Positions 36,463 through 46,700 of a DNA stretch of 64,000 nt are shown in pieces. The stretch is from NBLH01 sp050296515. GTDB taxonomy: Bacteria; Bacteroidota; Bacteroidia; Bacteroidales; NBLH01. The position numbers and the translations under genes were made by a program. Below the pieces are notes generated by a model that made no database searches, was not told where the DNA came from, and saw only the letters and a list, made by a program, of their open reading frames with translations. The stretch is taken from the NCBI GenBank assembly GCA_050296515.1, contig JBNKRJ010000021.1:62001-126000 (forward strand), in the 5' to 3' direction. Positions within the stretch are counted from its first letter, which is position 1. The number at the start of each line of letters is the position of its first letter.

Positions 36463-36519
36463 CTAATCAATTTAATTGGCTTGCAAATTTATTAATTTTG
36501 CCCAGCTATCGAATTTTAT

Positions 36520-37662
36520 ATGTCAAAGAAAAATAAACAAATTATTCTGGCTGTTACTAATGATCTTTCAACCGATCAACGTGTGCATAAGGTTGCTGAA
36601 ACTATTAAAAAAACTGGTTTTTCTCCAATGCTTGTGGGAAGACAACTTAAAACTTCGGAAGAATTAAGCGAGAGGAGCTACACAACCAAACGTTTTAGGC
36701 TTTTGTTCAACAAAGGGCCAATTTTCTACGCAAATTACAACATACGATTATTCTTTTTTCTTCTATTTAAAAAATCAGGGGTTTTTGTGGCCAATGATTT
36801 AGATACTCTTCCTGCCTGTTACTTTGCATACAGATTAAAAAAAATATTTGGCAATAAAATTATTAAGTTAGTATACGACAGCCATGAGCTTTTCACTGAA
36901 GTTCCTGAGTTAAACGGACGAAATTTTGTAAAAAAAACCTGGCTTTTTCTCGAAAAATTAATCCTCCCAAAAATCAAAAATTCATATACTGTATGCCAAT
37001 CCATTGCAACCCATTATCAAAAAAAATATGGAATAAAAATGCACATAGTTTCCAATTTTCCTTTTTACAATGATTTAATACCTAACAACAAAATATTAGG
37101 CATCAATCTTCCTGAAAATAAGAAAATTATCCTCTATCAAGGAGCGTTGAATATTGGCAGAGGCATTGAACATGTCATTAAAATTATGGACAAAATTGAC
37201 GATGTCATTTTTGTTATTGCTGGTAAGGGAGACATTGAAAATGATTTAAAAAAACTAGTAAATAAAAATCAGTTAAATGATAAAGTTATTTTTACAGGTG
37301 CGATTCCACTGGAACAACTTTCTGAACTGACAAAAAAGGCGGACTTAGGATTAGTTCTCCAGGAAAATCTCAGTTTAAGTTATCGATACGTATTACCAAA
37401 CCGCCTCTTTGATTTTATGAAGGCTGAAACACCTATTCTTGCGTCAAATTTGCCAGAACTCAATAAAATTGTCAGTAAAGAAAAAATAGGTTTACTAGTA
37501 GAAGGTTTTGAACCAAATGAGTTATTAAATAAAATAAATGAGTTACTTTTCAATGAAAACTTGATTACTGAAATAAAAAGTAACCTTGCAAAATGCAACA
37601 AAAACTATTCCTGGGAAAGTCAGGAAAAAATGCTCACAGAATTCTATGAAAACTTAAGTTAG
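36520..37662 (+). CDS. Glycosyltransferase family 4
   Basis: 380 residues in two Rossmann domains. The N-terminal domain has VTNDLSTDQRVHKVAETIKK, and the C-terminal domain has GRGIEHVIKIMDKI and LPNRLFDFMKAETPILASNL, where the GT4 catalytic EX7E region would fall, although only one acidic residue is clear. The substrate sugar and acceptor are unknown. It lies between murB and ftsE and no other sugar gene is close. A TAATTTTG -7-like box at 36493-36500 precedes the ATG. Only an 8-bp gap separates it from the convergent ftsE gene. Confidence 0.82.
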   Translation: MSKKNKQIILAVTNDLSTDQRVHKVAETIKKTGFSPMLVGRQLKTSEELSERSYTTKRFRLLFNKGPIFYANYNIRLFFFLLFKKSGVFVANDLDTLPACYFAYRLKKIFGNKIIKLVYDSHELFTEVPELNGRNFVKKTWLFLEKLILPKIKNSYTVCQSIATHYQKKYGIKMHIVSNFPFYNDLIPNNKILGINLPENKKIILYQGALNIGRGIEHVIKIMDKIDDVIFVIAGKGDIENDLKKLVNKNQLNDKVIFTGAIPLEQLSELTKKADLGLVLQENLSLSYRYVLPNRLFDFMKAETPILASNLPELNKIVSKEKIGLLVEGFEPNELLNKINELLFNENLITEIKSNLAKCNKNYSWESQEKMLTEFYENLS

Positions 37663-37670
37663 TAAATGAA

Positions 37671-38354
37671 CTAAACGTCTTCAACCCTGATTTCTCGGAC
37701 ATGATTATTGGTAATCCGAAAAACACGCCCGGGAAATTCCTTGATTAGATCATATTGATGTGTTGCAATAAGCACACAACTTCCTTTTTGAGTTATTGCA
37801 TGCAGAATCTTCATAATTTTTTTTGAAGAATCAGGATCAAGATTTCCCGTAGGTTCGTCAGCTAAAATAACAGGAGGTTTATTCAGTAATGCCCTGGCAA
37901 TCACAACCCTTTGCTGTTCTCCACCTGATAGTTCATTTGGCATTTTGGGTTCTTTATCAGCAAGATCAACATCATTTAAAACTTCAGAGATACGTTTATC
38001 AATCTCAACATTATCTTTCCAGCCGGTAGCCTCTAATACAAACCTTAAATTATCATGAACATTCCTGTCTGTAAGAAGTTTAAAATCCTGAAATACAATG
38101 CCCAACGTTCGTCTTAAAAAAGGAATATTTTGATGAGAAATCCGGTCTAATTCAAATCCGTTTACTTTAACGCTACCTGCAGCCAAAGGCAAATCGGCAT
38201 ATAAAGTTTTAATCAAACTTGTTTTACCACTCCCCACCTTTCCAATTAAATAAACTAATTCTCCTTTATTTAGCTCAATATTAACATTTTGAATGACAAT
38301 TTTCCCGTCCTGAACTATCGAACTATTCTTTGTTTGAATCACAGATTCTTGCAT
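37671..38354 (-). CDS. ftsE: FtsE-like cell-division ABC ATPase
   Basis: 227 residues. Walker A is GKVGSGKTSLIKTLY, the signature LSGGEQQRVVIARALL, Walker B ILADEPTGNLDP, and the H-loop lies in CVLIATHQYDLIK. Length and RISHQNIPFLRRTLGIVFQD match FtsE/LolD-type ATPases, and the FtsE match is better. With FtsX it links division to peptidoglycan hydrolysis. No ftsX lies next to it, so the partner must be elsewhere. It is convergent with the glycosyltransferase gene. Confidence 0.85.
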   Translation of the reverse strand: MQESVIQTKNSSIVQDGKIVIQNVNIELNKGELVYLIGKVGSGKTSLIKTLYADLPLAAGSVKVNGFELDRISHQNIPFLRRTLGIVFQDFKLLTDRNVHDNLRFVLEATGWKDNVEIDKRISEVLNDVDLADKEPKMPNELSGGEQQRVVIARALLNKPPVILADEPTGNLDPDSSKKIMKILHAITQKGSCVLIATHQYDLIKEFPGRVFRITNNHVREIRVEDV

Positions 38355-38680
38355 TTCTCAAACTCCTAAAATTCATTAAGTTAAATTTCGATGGAAAAAT
38401 AGTAAAAAATCGTGAGGATTTACGAATAAACTTGTCAACAACAATACTATTTTTGCAAATTTTTCGTTGAAATCGTACCAGCGTACTTACTATTCATGCA
38501 AGGTCAAAAATTGTCCTAATTTAACAATACCAAATTTAAGACTTTTTCACAATTTCAGTTGATAAGTTGTTGTAAAAATCCTTTAAATACAGTAGAAAAT
38601 AGACTATTTTTGTGGTTCTGTCTTTTTTGCTGGAGCAACTATACAATACAGCAAGACAATAATTTAAATAATTATTCAAA
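38355..38680. other. Divergent spacer between ftsE and gyrB
   Basis: 326 bp without a gene. A TATTTTTG -7 box at 38605-38612 faces gyrB and probably drives it, giving a leader of about 65 bases; no -33 TTG sits at the expected distance. The stretch also contains GTAC-CAGC-GTAC near 38477, which may be chance. Confidence 0.5.
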
Positions 38681-38683
38681 GTG

Positions 38684-40651
38684 ATGAAAGAAGAAAACGG
38701 GAAAACAGTTGAAAACGGAAACAACGGTTACTCAGCAGATAGTATTCAGGTTTTAGAAGGACTGGAAGCGGTAAGAAAAAGACCAGCCATGTACATTGGT
38801 GACGTTGGTGAAAGAGGTTTGCACCACTTGGTTTATGAGGTTGTTGATAACTCAATTGATGAAGCCCTTGCAGGATATTGTAATCAGATTGATGTAATTA
38901 TTAATGAAGACAATTCTATTACTGTAACAGATGATGGTCGTGGTATTCCTGTTGATCTGCACGAAAAAGAGGGTAAATCTGCTCTCGAAGTTGTATTAAC
39001 AGTTCTTCATGCAGGTGGTAAGTTTGACAAAGATTCATATAAGGTCTCAGGTGGTTTACACGGCGTTGGGGTTTCATGTGTGAATGCATTGTCAACCAAC
39101 TTGATTGCAACTGTTCAGCGCGATGGAAAAATATACCGACAAGAATTTAAAATTGGAGTTCCACAAGCCGAATTACAGGAGATTGGAACAACTGAATCAA
39201 CAGGTACGGAAATAACTTTTTTGCCAGATCCTGATATTTTTACAACTACCGAATATAAGTATGAAATTCTTGCAGCCAGATTAAGAGAATTGGCTTTTCT
39301 AAACAAAGGAGTCAAGCTAAATTTAACTGATAGAAGAGAGAAAAATGAAAATGGTAAATTCAAAAGCAAAGAGTTTTATTCTGAAGAAGGACTTAAAGAA
39401 TTTGTACAGTACCTGGATGCATCTAGAGAAAAATTGACAGAAAGTATAATGCACATTGAAACAGAGGTAAATAATGTTCCGGTTGAAATTGCGTTACAAT
39501 ACAATACTTCTTTCAGAGAAAATATTCATTCCTACGTAAATAATATTAACACCATTGAGGGAGGAACACACCTTTCAGGATTTAGGAGAGGATTAACACG
39601 TACTTTGAAAAAATATGCTGAAGAATCTGGAGCTTTAAGCAAGGTGAAATTTGAAATAAATGGTGATGATTTCAGAGAAGGTTTAACTGCAATTGTATCA
39701 GTAAAAGTTGCAGAACCTCAATTTGAGGGTCAGACAAAAACAAAATTAGGGAACTCGGATATTAGCTTAGTTGTTGATCAGGCAGTAAGCAATATGTTAA
39801 AGTATTATCTTGAAGAAAACCCAAAGGATGCCAAAGCAATAGCACAAAAAGTTGTATTAGCTGCAACAGCACGTCACGCTGCAAGAAAAGCACGAGAGCT
39901 TGTTCAGAGAAAAACAGTTATGGGAGGCGCTGGTCTTCCTGGAAAATTAGCCGACTGTACTGAAAGAAATCCAGAGCTTAGCGAAATATTTATGGTTGAG
40001 GGAGATTCTGCGGGTGGAACTGCAAAACAAGGTCGAGACAGAAAGTTTCAAGCGATTCTTCCTTTGCGTGGTAAAATACTGAATGTAGAAAAAGCCATGC
40101 AACACAAAGTGTTTGAAAATGAGGAAATTAAAAGCTTATTTACTGCTCTTGGAGTAAGTATAGGAACTGAGGAAGACAGCCGGGCTTTAAACTTAGAAAA
40201 ACTGAGATATCATAAAATCATTATCATGACGGATGCCGATGTGGACGGAAGCCACATTTCAACTTTGATCATGACTTTCTTTTTCAGGTATATGAGACCA
40301 ATTATTGAAAAAGGGTATTTGTATATTGCAACGCCCCCACTCTATTTGGTAAAAAAAGGGAAGAAAGAAATATACTGCTGGACAGAAAAAGAGCGACTTG
40401 CTGCTGTTGAAGAGCTTGGAAGCGGTCAGGAATCATCTGTTACTATACAGCGATACAAGGGTCTTGGAGAAATGAATGCAGAACAATTGTGGGACACAAC
40501 TATGTTCCCGGAGAAAAGAACACTAAGGCAGGTAACCATTGAAAATGCTGCAGAGGCAGATAGAACTTTCTCTGTTTTAATGGGTGATGATGTTGCTCCA
40601 AGAAAGGAATTTATTGAAACACATGCAACTTATGCGAATATTGATGTATAG
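38684..40651 (+). CDS. gyrB: DNA gyrase subunit B
   Basis: About 655 residues; a GTG one codon upstream at 38681 is possible but the ATG is preferred. The GHKL ATPase shows EVVDNSIDEALAGYC, DDGRGIPVDLHEKEGKSALE and GGLHGVGVSCVNALS. The transducer domain follows, then the TOPRIM with VEGDSAGGTAKQGRDRKFQA and DADVDGSHI. The C-terminus has IQRYKGLGEMNAEQLWDTTM. It lacks the large insertion of enterobacterial GyrB, as expected for Bacteroidota. With GyrA it supercoils DNA. It is monocistronic, with a very strong terminator. Confidence 0.97.
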   Translation: MKEENGKTVENGNNGYSADSIQVLEGLEAVRKRPAMYIGDVGERGLHHLVYEVVDNSIDEALAGYCNQIDVIINEDNSITVTDDGRGIPVDLHEKEGKSALEVVLTVLHAGGKFDKDSYKVSGGLHGVGVSCVNALSTNLIATVQRDGKIYRQEFKIGVPQAELQEIGTTESTGTEITFLPDPDIFTTTEYKYEILAARLRELAFLNKGVKLNLTDRREKNENGKFKSKEFYSEEGLKEFVQYLDASREKLTESIMHIETEVNNVPVEIALQYNTSFRENIHSYVNNINTIEGGTHLSGFRRGLTRTLKKYAEESGALSKVKFEINGDDFREGLTAIVSVKVAEPQFEGQTKTKLGNSDISLVVDQAVSNMLKYYLEENPKDAKAIAQKVVLAATARHAARKARELVQRKTVMGGAGLPGKLADCTERNPELSEIFMVEGDSAGGTAKQGRDRKFQAILPLRGKILNVEKAMQHKVFENEEIKSLFTALGVSIGTEEDSRALNLEKLRYHKIIIMTDADVDGSHISTLIMTFFFRYMRPIIEKGYLYIATPPLYLVKKGKKEIYCWTEKERLAAVEELGSGQESSVTIQRYKGLGEMNAEQLWDTTMFPEKRTLRQVTIENAAEADRTFSVLMGDDVAPRKEFIETHATYANIDV

Positions 40652-40679
40652 ATAAAAAATAGTAAAATGCCATATCATC

Positions 40680-40710
40680 AAAAAGCCTGAAAGCCATTTT
40701 CAGGCTTTTT
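40680..40710 (+). terminator. gyrB terminator
   Basis: A perfect 13-bp stem: AAAAAGCCTGAAA (40680-40692) and TTTCAGGCTTTTT (40698-40710) around a GCCAT loop. It starts 29 bp after the gyrB stop codon. Confidence 0.92.
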
Positions 40711-40760
40711 GTTTCTCTCCCAACCATTTGTAATTCAGCTTTCAAAGCTATGCTCGGTAC

Positions 40761-40791
40761 TTGATTAAGCCGAAAAAAAGTCGTAAATTTG
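40761..40791 (+). promoter_or_regulatory. Promoter of the universal stress protein gene
   Basis: TTG (40761-40763), a 20-bp spacer and TAAATTTG (40784-40791) match the Bacteroidota consensus closely. Transcription would begin near 40798, only about 24 bases before the ATG at 40822. Confidence 0.7.
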
Positions 40792-40821
40792 ATAGAAAGG
40801 CCTTAATCAAATACTAAAATT

Positions 40822-41958
40822 ATGGATAATTATGTTGTTATAGCCACCTTCAAAAACCCTAAGGAAGCCTATTACCTGAAATTTCAATTAGGTCTAAAAG
40901 GGATTGATGCATATTTGGTCGAACCTGTTCCTGAAAACTTTGCAAATAGAGCCGAACAGAGTACAGCACTTAAGGTTCAGGTCAATATTCATCAAGTAGA
41001 AAAGGCAATAGAAGTTATGTTTAATGTAAGGGATGAACTTAAAACTACTTCTGTTGATGAAAAAATAAAGACAATCAAAAGAATACTTGTCCCTATAGAT
41101 TTTTCACCTAACTCACTGACAGCCTGCTTATTTGCTTTTACTTTAGCAAAAAAACTGGGTTCAGAAATAAAGCTTTTGCATGTTTATAATGATCCATTTG
41201 TAGATAGTGGTTACATACCAACAAGGGCATCATATCAAAGTTTCTCAAGAAATGTGTTGCATGAAATTGAAGAAATGGCACAAAAAAACCTCATTGCATT
41301 TATGGATGAACTAAAACTAAAACTAAATGAGTTTGATTTAAGTGATGTCAAATTCCACTATAATTTAAGAAGAGGCAAGCCCGAATATCAAATAGTTAAT
41401 ATGGCTGAGACCTACAACCCTTATATCATTGTTGTTGGTGCACAGGGCGCAGGAAAAATGCCAAATGATATAATAGGTAGCGTTACCACTAAAGTGATTG
41501 AAAACACCGAGGTGCCTATAATTGCTATTCCTGAAAGCTGGGAATACAAAGATTTCACGCACTTAAACATGCTTTATGCAACTGATTTTCAGGACTCTGA
41601 CAACAGTGCATTTAACAAGTTATTAGATATTACAAAACCATTTGATATTAGCTTTAACTGCATTCACATAGAATCGAACGAGAATGCCCCATGGAAAGAA
41701 ATGCAAATGTTTAAATTAGAGTCTTCTTTGCACAAATTATATCCAGGTACTGAAATAAAATGTCATTTAATAAAACATCCAAACTTATTAGAGGGTATTC
41801 AAAATTTCATAGATGAATCTAATATCGACATTATTTCATTTACCTCTCCTAAAAGAAGCATATTTTACAAACTTGTATTTCCGAACAACCTAAAAAAAAT
41901 GATTTACCAGAGTAAGATACCTCTTCTAATCTTTCATTCTGAAAGGACTGAGACCTAA
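40822..41958 (+). CDS. DUF2007 fused to tandem universal stress protein domains
   Basis: 378 residues. Residues 1-70 are a DUF2007-like domain (VVIATFKNPKEAYYLKFQLG), thought to sense or signal. Two UspA folds follow. The first (about 88-235) has RILVPIDFSPNSLTACL and VVGAQGAGKMPNDIIGS with an ATP-binding G-2x-G-9x-G(S/T) motif. The second (about 245-375) has LNMLYATDFQDSDNSAF and lacks that motif, so it probably does not bind ATP. USP proteins help survival under starvation and oxidative stress. It is monocistronic behind a good promoter. Confidence 0.9.
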   Translation: MDNYVVIATFKNPKEAYYLKFQLGLKGIDAYLVEPVPENFANRAEQSTALKVQVNIHQVEKAIEVMFNVRDELKTTSVDEKIKTIKRILVPIDFSPNSLTACLFAFTLAKKLGSEIKLLHVYNDPFVDSGYIPTRASYQSFSRNVLHEIEEMAQKNLIAFMDELKLKLNEFDLSDVKFHYNLRRGKPEYQIVNMAETYNPYIIVVGAQGAGKMPNDIIGSVTTKVIENTEVPIIAIPESWEYKDFTHLNMLYATDFQDSDNSAFNKLLDITKPFDISFNCIHIESNENAPWKEMQMFKLESSLHKLYPGTEIKCHLIKHPNLLEGIQNFIDESNIDIISFTSPKRSIFYKLVFPNNLKKMIYQSKIPLLIFHSERTET

Positions 41959-42054
41959 GAAAAACAATTTATTTACAAAATACTAACAAAAAAGAATAGC
42001 TTATTAAAATTAGATACTGATAATCAAACACTTATATTTTCATGCATTTTATTT

Positions 42055-42091
42055 AAACTCAGGTTTTTATAAAAACTTGAGTTTTTTTTTT
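42055..42091 (+). terminator. Rho-independent terminator
   Basis: A stem of about 13 bp with one G-T pair, AAACTCAGGTTTT with AAAACTTGAGTTT, is followed by a run of T. It ends the stress-protein transcript and lies just before the next start codon at 42105. Confidence 0.85.
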
Positions 42092-42104
42092 GTAATATTG
42101 TAGC

Positions 42105-42650
42105 GTGAAATTTGTAGGTGATATAAAAGATAGAGCAGGAATAGTAGCGCTTAATAAGGAGTTAAAATCTTTTAAGCGTGAAAGCAGTATTCAAAACTTT
42201 GAAAGTGCTGTTACAGCAGGTTTTATTTTTGATGCTGACGACAGGGAAAAGTACCAACAGGCAAAAGATTTCATTGCTTTCACCGAAAAAAAGGAAATTC
42301 GTATTTTCGGCATTGGGTATACAGCAAAAAGAGACCAAATTGCCTATTTCCCATATAAAAAAGGAGTGGGTTATTTTGGACTGGATGAGATTAACTGGTA
42401 TGGCAAACCAACCAATCCTGTTGTGAACGATTTTCTAAAAAGGAAGTATGACTTACTTCTTGATTTAACACAAAGCGATTTATTTCCGGTGCATTATATC
42501 TTTGCTTTATCGAGCGCAAAATTTAAGATTACGAATAATAGTATCAAAGCGAAGTATGCTGACTTTGTTCTTCAATTAGAAAATTCAGATAAACTAGCTA
42601 CTTTCATCGCACAGATAAAGCATTATCTGGAGTCAATCAAAATCAAATAA
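42105..42650 (+). CDS. DUF6913-like cytoplasmic protein
   Basis: 181 residues starting at a GTG (the only start giving MKFVGDIKDRAGIVALN). No signal peptide or membrane helix is seen. The sequence has VTAGFIFDADDREKYQQAKD, IRIFGIGYTAKRDQIAYFPY and DLLLDLTQSDLFPVHYIFAL, a Rossmann-like alternation. I recall this as a Bacteroidota family (DUF6913) found next to dapA, as here (162 bp upstream of dapA). The function is unknown. Confidence 0.7.
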   Translation: MKFVGDIKDRAGIVALNKELKSFKRESSIQNFESAVTAGFIFDADDREKYQQAKDFIAFTEKKEIRIFGIGYTAKRDQIAYFPYKKGVGYFGLDEINWYGKPTNPVVNDFLKRKYDLLLDLTQSDLFPVHYIFALSSAKFKITNNSIKAKYADFVLQLENSDKLATFIAQIKHYLESIKIK

Positions 42651-42812
42651 TCACTCTAATCGATTTAAAATCAAGTACTCTAGACTTTTTTTCAAAGAAA
42701 GACAGTGGCTGTTTTTGTCAAGTAAAGGATAATCTATAAATTGCACATGACTGAACATTACATACGTTACTGATATTCATTATATTAAAAAATAAACCTA
42801 AATATTTGATGC

Positions 42813-43703
42813 ATGAAGATACAAAGCAAACTTAGTGGGACCGGTGTGGCAATTGTTACTCCATTTAGAAAAGACTCTAGTATAGACTTTTTATCTCTCG
42901 AAAAGCTTCTTAAACATATTGTTGATAATGGCGTTGATTATTTTGTTGTATTGGGAACAACAGGAGAATCTGTTACTCTGAATAAGGATGAAAAACAAGC
43001 ATTATTAAACTTTGTAATTGAGTTTGCTGATGGAAAAATTCCTGTAGTAGCAGGATTTGGTGGGAACAACACAAGTGAGGTAGTTAGCTCGATAAAACAT
43101 TATAATTTCAATGGCATTGATGCAATTTTGTCAGTTGCACCAGCTTATAACAAACCAACACAGAAAGGTATCTACGAACATTATAGAGCAATTTCTGCTA
43201 TTGCTCCCAAACCGATCATACTCTACAATGTTCCTGGTAGAACTTCGGTAAACATTAGTGCAGAAACAACTTTACAACTAGCTAATGATTTTGACAATAT
43301 AATTGCAACAAAAGAAGCTTCTGGTGACTTTGAGCAAATTATGACCATTGTTAAAAACAAACCTTCTGATTTTAAGGTAATTTCTGGCGATGACATGCTA
43401 ACATTACCTTTAATTTCTGTAGGAGTTGATGGAGTTATTTCAGTTGTTGCTAATGCATTCCCATTAGAATTTTCAAGTATGGTTAATGCAGCATTAAAAG
43501 GGAAATTTAAAGATGCGCTTGTTTACCAGCATAAACTATTGGAGATTATGAATACCATTTTTGTTGATGGTAATCCTGGTGGAGTAAAAGCTGCTCTAAA
43601 AATTCTTGGAATAACCCAGGACTTTTTGCGTCTTCCATTGGTACCGATTGGCAGACCAACTTTTAATAAATTAAAACAACAAATTGAGATATTACAAAAA
43701 TAA
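42813..43703 (+). CDS. dapA: 4-hydroxy-tetrahydrodipicolinate synthase
   Basis: 296 residues in the TIM-barrel family. GTGVAIVTPFRKDSSIDF starts it, GTTGESVTLNKDEKQALLNF holds the Thr-Thr motif, LYNVPGRTSVNISAE the catalytic Tyr, and IATKEASGDFEQI the Schiff-base Lys. It condenses pyruvate with aspartate semialdehyde in the lysine and diaminopimelate pathway, which also feeds peptidoglycan. It is monocistronic with a shared terminator downstream. Confidence 0.95.
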   Translation: MKIQSKLSGTGVAIVTPFRKDSSIDFLSLEKLLKHIVDNGVDYFVVLGTTGESVTLNKDEKQALLNFVIEFADGKIPVVAGFGGNNTSEVVSSIKHYNFNGIDAILSVAPAYNKPTQKGIYEHYRAISAIAPKPIILYNVPGRTSVNISAETTLQLANDFDNIIATKEASGDFEQIMTIVKNKPSDFKVISGDDMLTLPLISVGVDGVISVVANAFPLEFSSMVNAALKGKFKDALVYQHKLLEIMNTIFVDGNPGGVKAALKILGITQDFLRLPLVPIGRPTFNKLKQQIEILQK

Positions 43704-43730
43704 AAGAGGGCCTTAGCCCTCTTTTATTTT
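43702..43730. terminator. Bidirectional terminator between dapA and secA
   Basis: AAAAGAGGGC (43702-43711) and GCCCTCTTTT (43716-43725) form a perfect 10-bp stem with CTTA loop and T tracts on both sides. It serves the convergent dapA and secA genes. Confidence 0.9.
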
Positions 43731-43746
43731 ATCTATAATATTATAT

Positions 43747-46700
43747 CTATTGCTCTTTCCCGTGGCATTGTTTATATTTCTTACCACTTCCACAAGGACA
43801 TGGTTCATTTCGGCCAACTTTCTTTTCAACTCTCACTGGCTCAAACTTTTGCTCCTTTTTTTGAGTATCTTCCCCTCCATCATGATCTGACTTCTGGGTC
43901 CTGTATTTACTCATATCCAACCTTCTCCTTCCTTGAGCTTGTCTTACTTCAGACGGGTCACGTAAAGGAATCTGAGCTTTAACCAGAGCAGAAACAACGT
44001 TTCGGTTGTTCTTATCCATCATGTTCTTAAACAACTCATATGATTCGAACTTATAAATCAATAATGGATCTTTCTGTTCATAGGTAGCATTCTGAACTGA
44101 TTGTTTTAAATCATCCATTTCTCGAAGATGCTCTTTCCAGGCTTCATCAATGGTTGCCAGGATACTCGTTTTCTCAAAAGCCTTAACTACATCTGCCCCA
44201 CCAGATTCATAAGCATCTTTCAAATTTACTAAAACCTGAAAAACTTTTGCTCCATCAGTTATAGGAACTAAAATATTCTCATATTGATGAGATTGCTTCT
44301 CGTAAACATCCTTAATTACGGGATAGGCTTGTTCTGCAATTATTTTAACTTTTTGCTTATAAGTATTTATTGCCTTTTCATAAATTTTTTCAGTAATCTC
44401 CGGTGCAGAAATTTTAAGGAATTCAGCCTCATCAATTGGCGATTCAATAGACAAAACTCTTATCAAATCAAGTTTAAAGTCTTCAAAATCAGAAAATCCA
44501 TGATGTTGAGCAACTACGCTATCACAAACATCATACATCATGTTTGCAATATCAACTTTTAAGCGCTCTCCATAAAGGGCGTGTCGTCTTTGTTTATAAA
44601 CAACTTCACGCTGTGAGTTCATCACATCATCATACTCAAGCAACCGCTTACGAATTCCAAAGTTGTTTTCTTCAACTTTTTTCTGGGCTCTTTCAATTGA
44701 TTTAGAAATCATCGAATGCTGGATTACCTCTCCATCTTCAAGGCCCATTCTATCCATCAGGCGTGCAATTCTGTCGGAACCAAACATTCTCATTAAGTCA
44801 TCCTCAAGCGAAACGAAAAACTGTGAAGACCCAGGATCTCCCTGACGTCCTGAACGACCTCTTAGCTGTCTGTCAACACGACGAGATTCATGTCTTTCAG
44901 TACCTAATATAGCTAATCCGCCCTGCTCTTTCACATGCTTAGTCAACTTAATATCGGTACCACGACCAGCCATATTTGTTGCAATAGTTATTGTTCTTTC
45001 CTTACCAGCTTCAGCAACAATATCTGCCTCTCTCTGGTGCAATTTAGCATTCAGCACATTGTGCTTTAATCCTTTAATTTTTAACATTCTGCTAAGAAGC
45101 TCGGAAACCTCAACTGAAGTGGTACCTACTAAAACAGGTCGATCTTGTTTCGTTAAAGCAACGCACTCATCAATTACTGCATTGTATTTTTCACGTTTTG
45201 TTTTATAAACCAAGTCATTTCTGTCGTCCCTTGCAATAGGCCTATTGGTAGGAACCACCACAACATCCAACTTATAAATATCCCAAAACTCTCCGGCCTC
45301 AGTTTCAGCAGTACCAGTCATACCAGATAATTTATGGTACATCCTAAAGTAGTTTTGAAGTGTAATTGTAGCAAATGTTTGCGTAGCCGCTTCAACTTTT
45401 ACATTTTCTTTTGCCTCAATCGCCTGGTGCAAGCCATCAGAATATCTTCGGCCTTCCATTATACGACCTGTTTGTTCGTCAACAATTTTAACCTTATTGT
45501 CGATAACCACATATTCGATATCCTTTTCGAACATGGCGTAGGCCTTCAATAATTGATTAATTGTGTGAACCCTTTCAGATTTAATAGCATAGTCAGACAA
45601 AAGCTTATCTTTTGTGGCAATTTTTTGTTTCTCCATCAAACCAGCATCTTTATCTATTTCAGCAAGTTCAGAACCGATATCTGGTAAAACAAAAAACTCT
45701 TTATCATCAACATCACCAGAAATTAAATCAATTCCCTTTTCAGTTAAATCAATTGAATTTGTTTTCTCTTCAATTACAAAATACAATTCATCAGTGATTT
45801 CAGGCATCCTTTTAGCATTTTCAGCCAAATAGACATTCTCAGTCTTTAGCATTAATGTCTTCATACCTTGTTCACTAAGATATTTTATAATTGCATTATT
45901 TTTTGGTAGACCTTTAAATGCTCTTAATAATAAAATACCACCTTTGTCTGTATCACCTTCACTAATTAATTTCTTAGCCTCACTAAGTAATTGATTAACA
46001 AGCTTTTTTTGAGCATTAACCAGTGTTACTACATAATGTTTCAACTCTCCGAAAAGCTGCTGATCTCCTTTTGGTACAGGTCCTGAAATAATTAATGGTG
46101 TTCGGGCATCATCAATTAAAACAGAGTCAACCTCGTCGACAATTGAATAATGATGCTTTCGCTGTACTAAGTCTTCAGGAGAAATAGCCATATTATCCCT
46201 AAGGTAATCAAAACCAAACTCATTGTTTGTTCCATAGGTAATATCAGCTAAATAGGCATCCCGTCTTTCATTTGAGTTAGGTTGGTGCTTATCAATACAA
46301 TCTACAGAAAGACCATGGAATTCAAAAAGAGGTCCCATCCACTCTGCATCCCTCTTTGCTAAATAATCGTTTACTGTAACTAAATGAACGCCCCTACCAG
46401 TAAGAGCATTAAGAAAAACTGGCAATGTTGCTACCAGAGTTTTTCCTTCACCTGTTGCCATCTCAGCAATTTTACCTTGATGAAGAACAATACCTCCCAT
46501 TAACTGCACATCGTAATGAACCATATCCCAGGTAATTTCATTACCTCCTGCAATCCATTTATTTTTATAAATTGCTTTGTCGCCTTGAATAACAACATTT
46601 TCTTTTGTTGCTGCTAGTTTCCTGTCAAATTCAGTAGCAGTTACTTCAACAGTTTCATTATCATTAAACCTTTTTGCAGTTTCTTTAACAATAGAAAAAG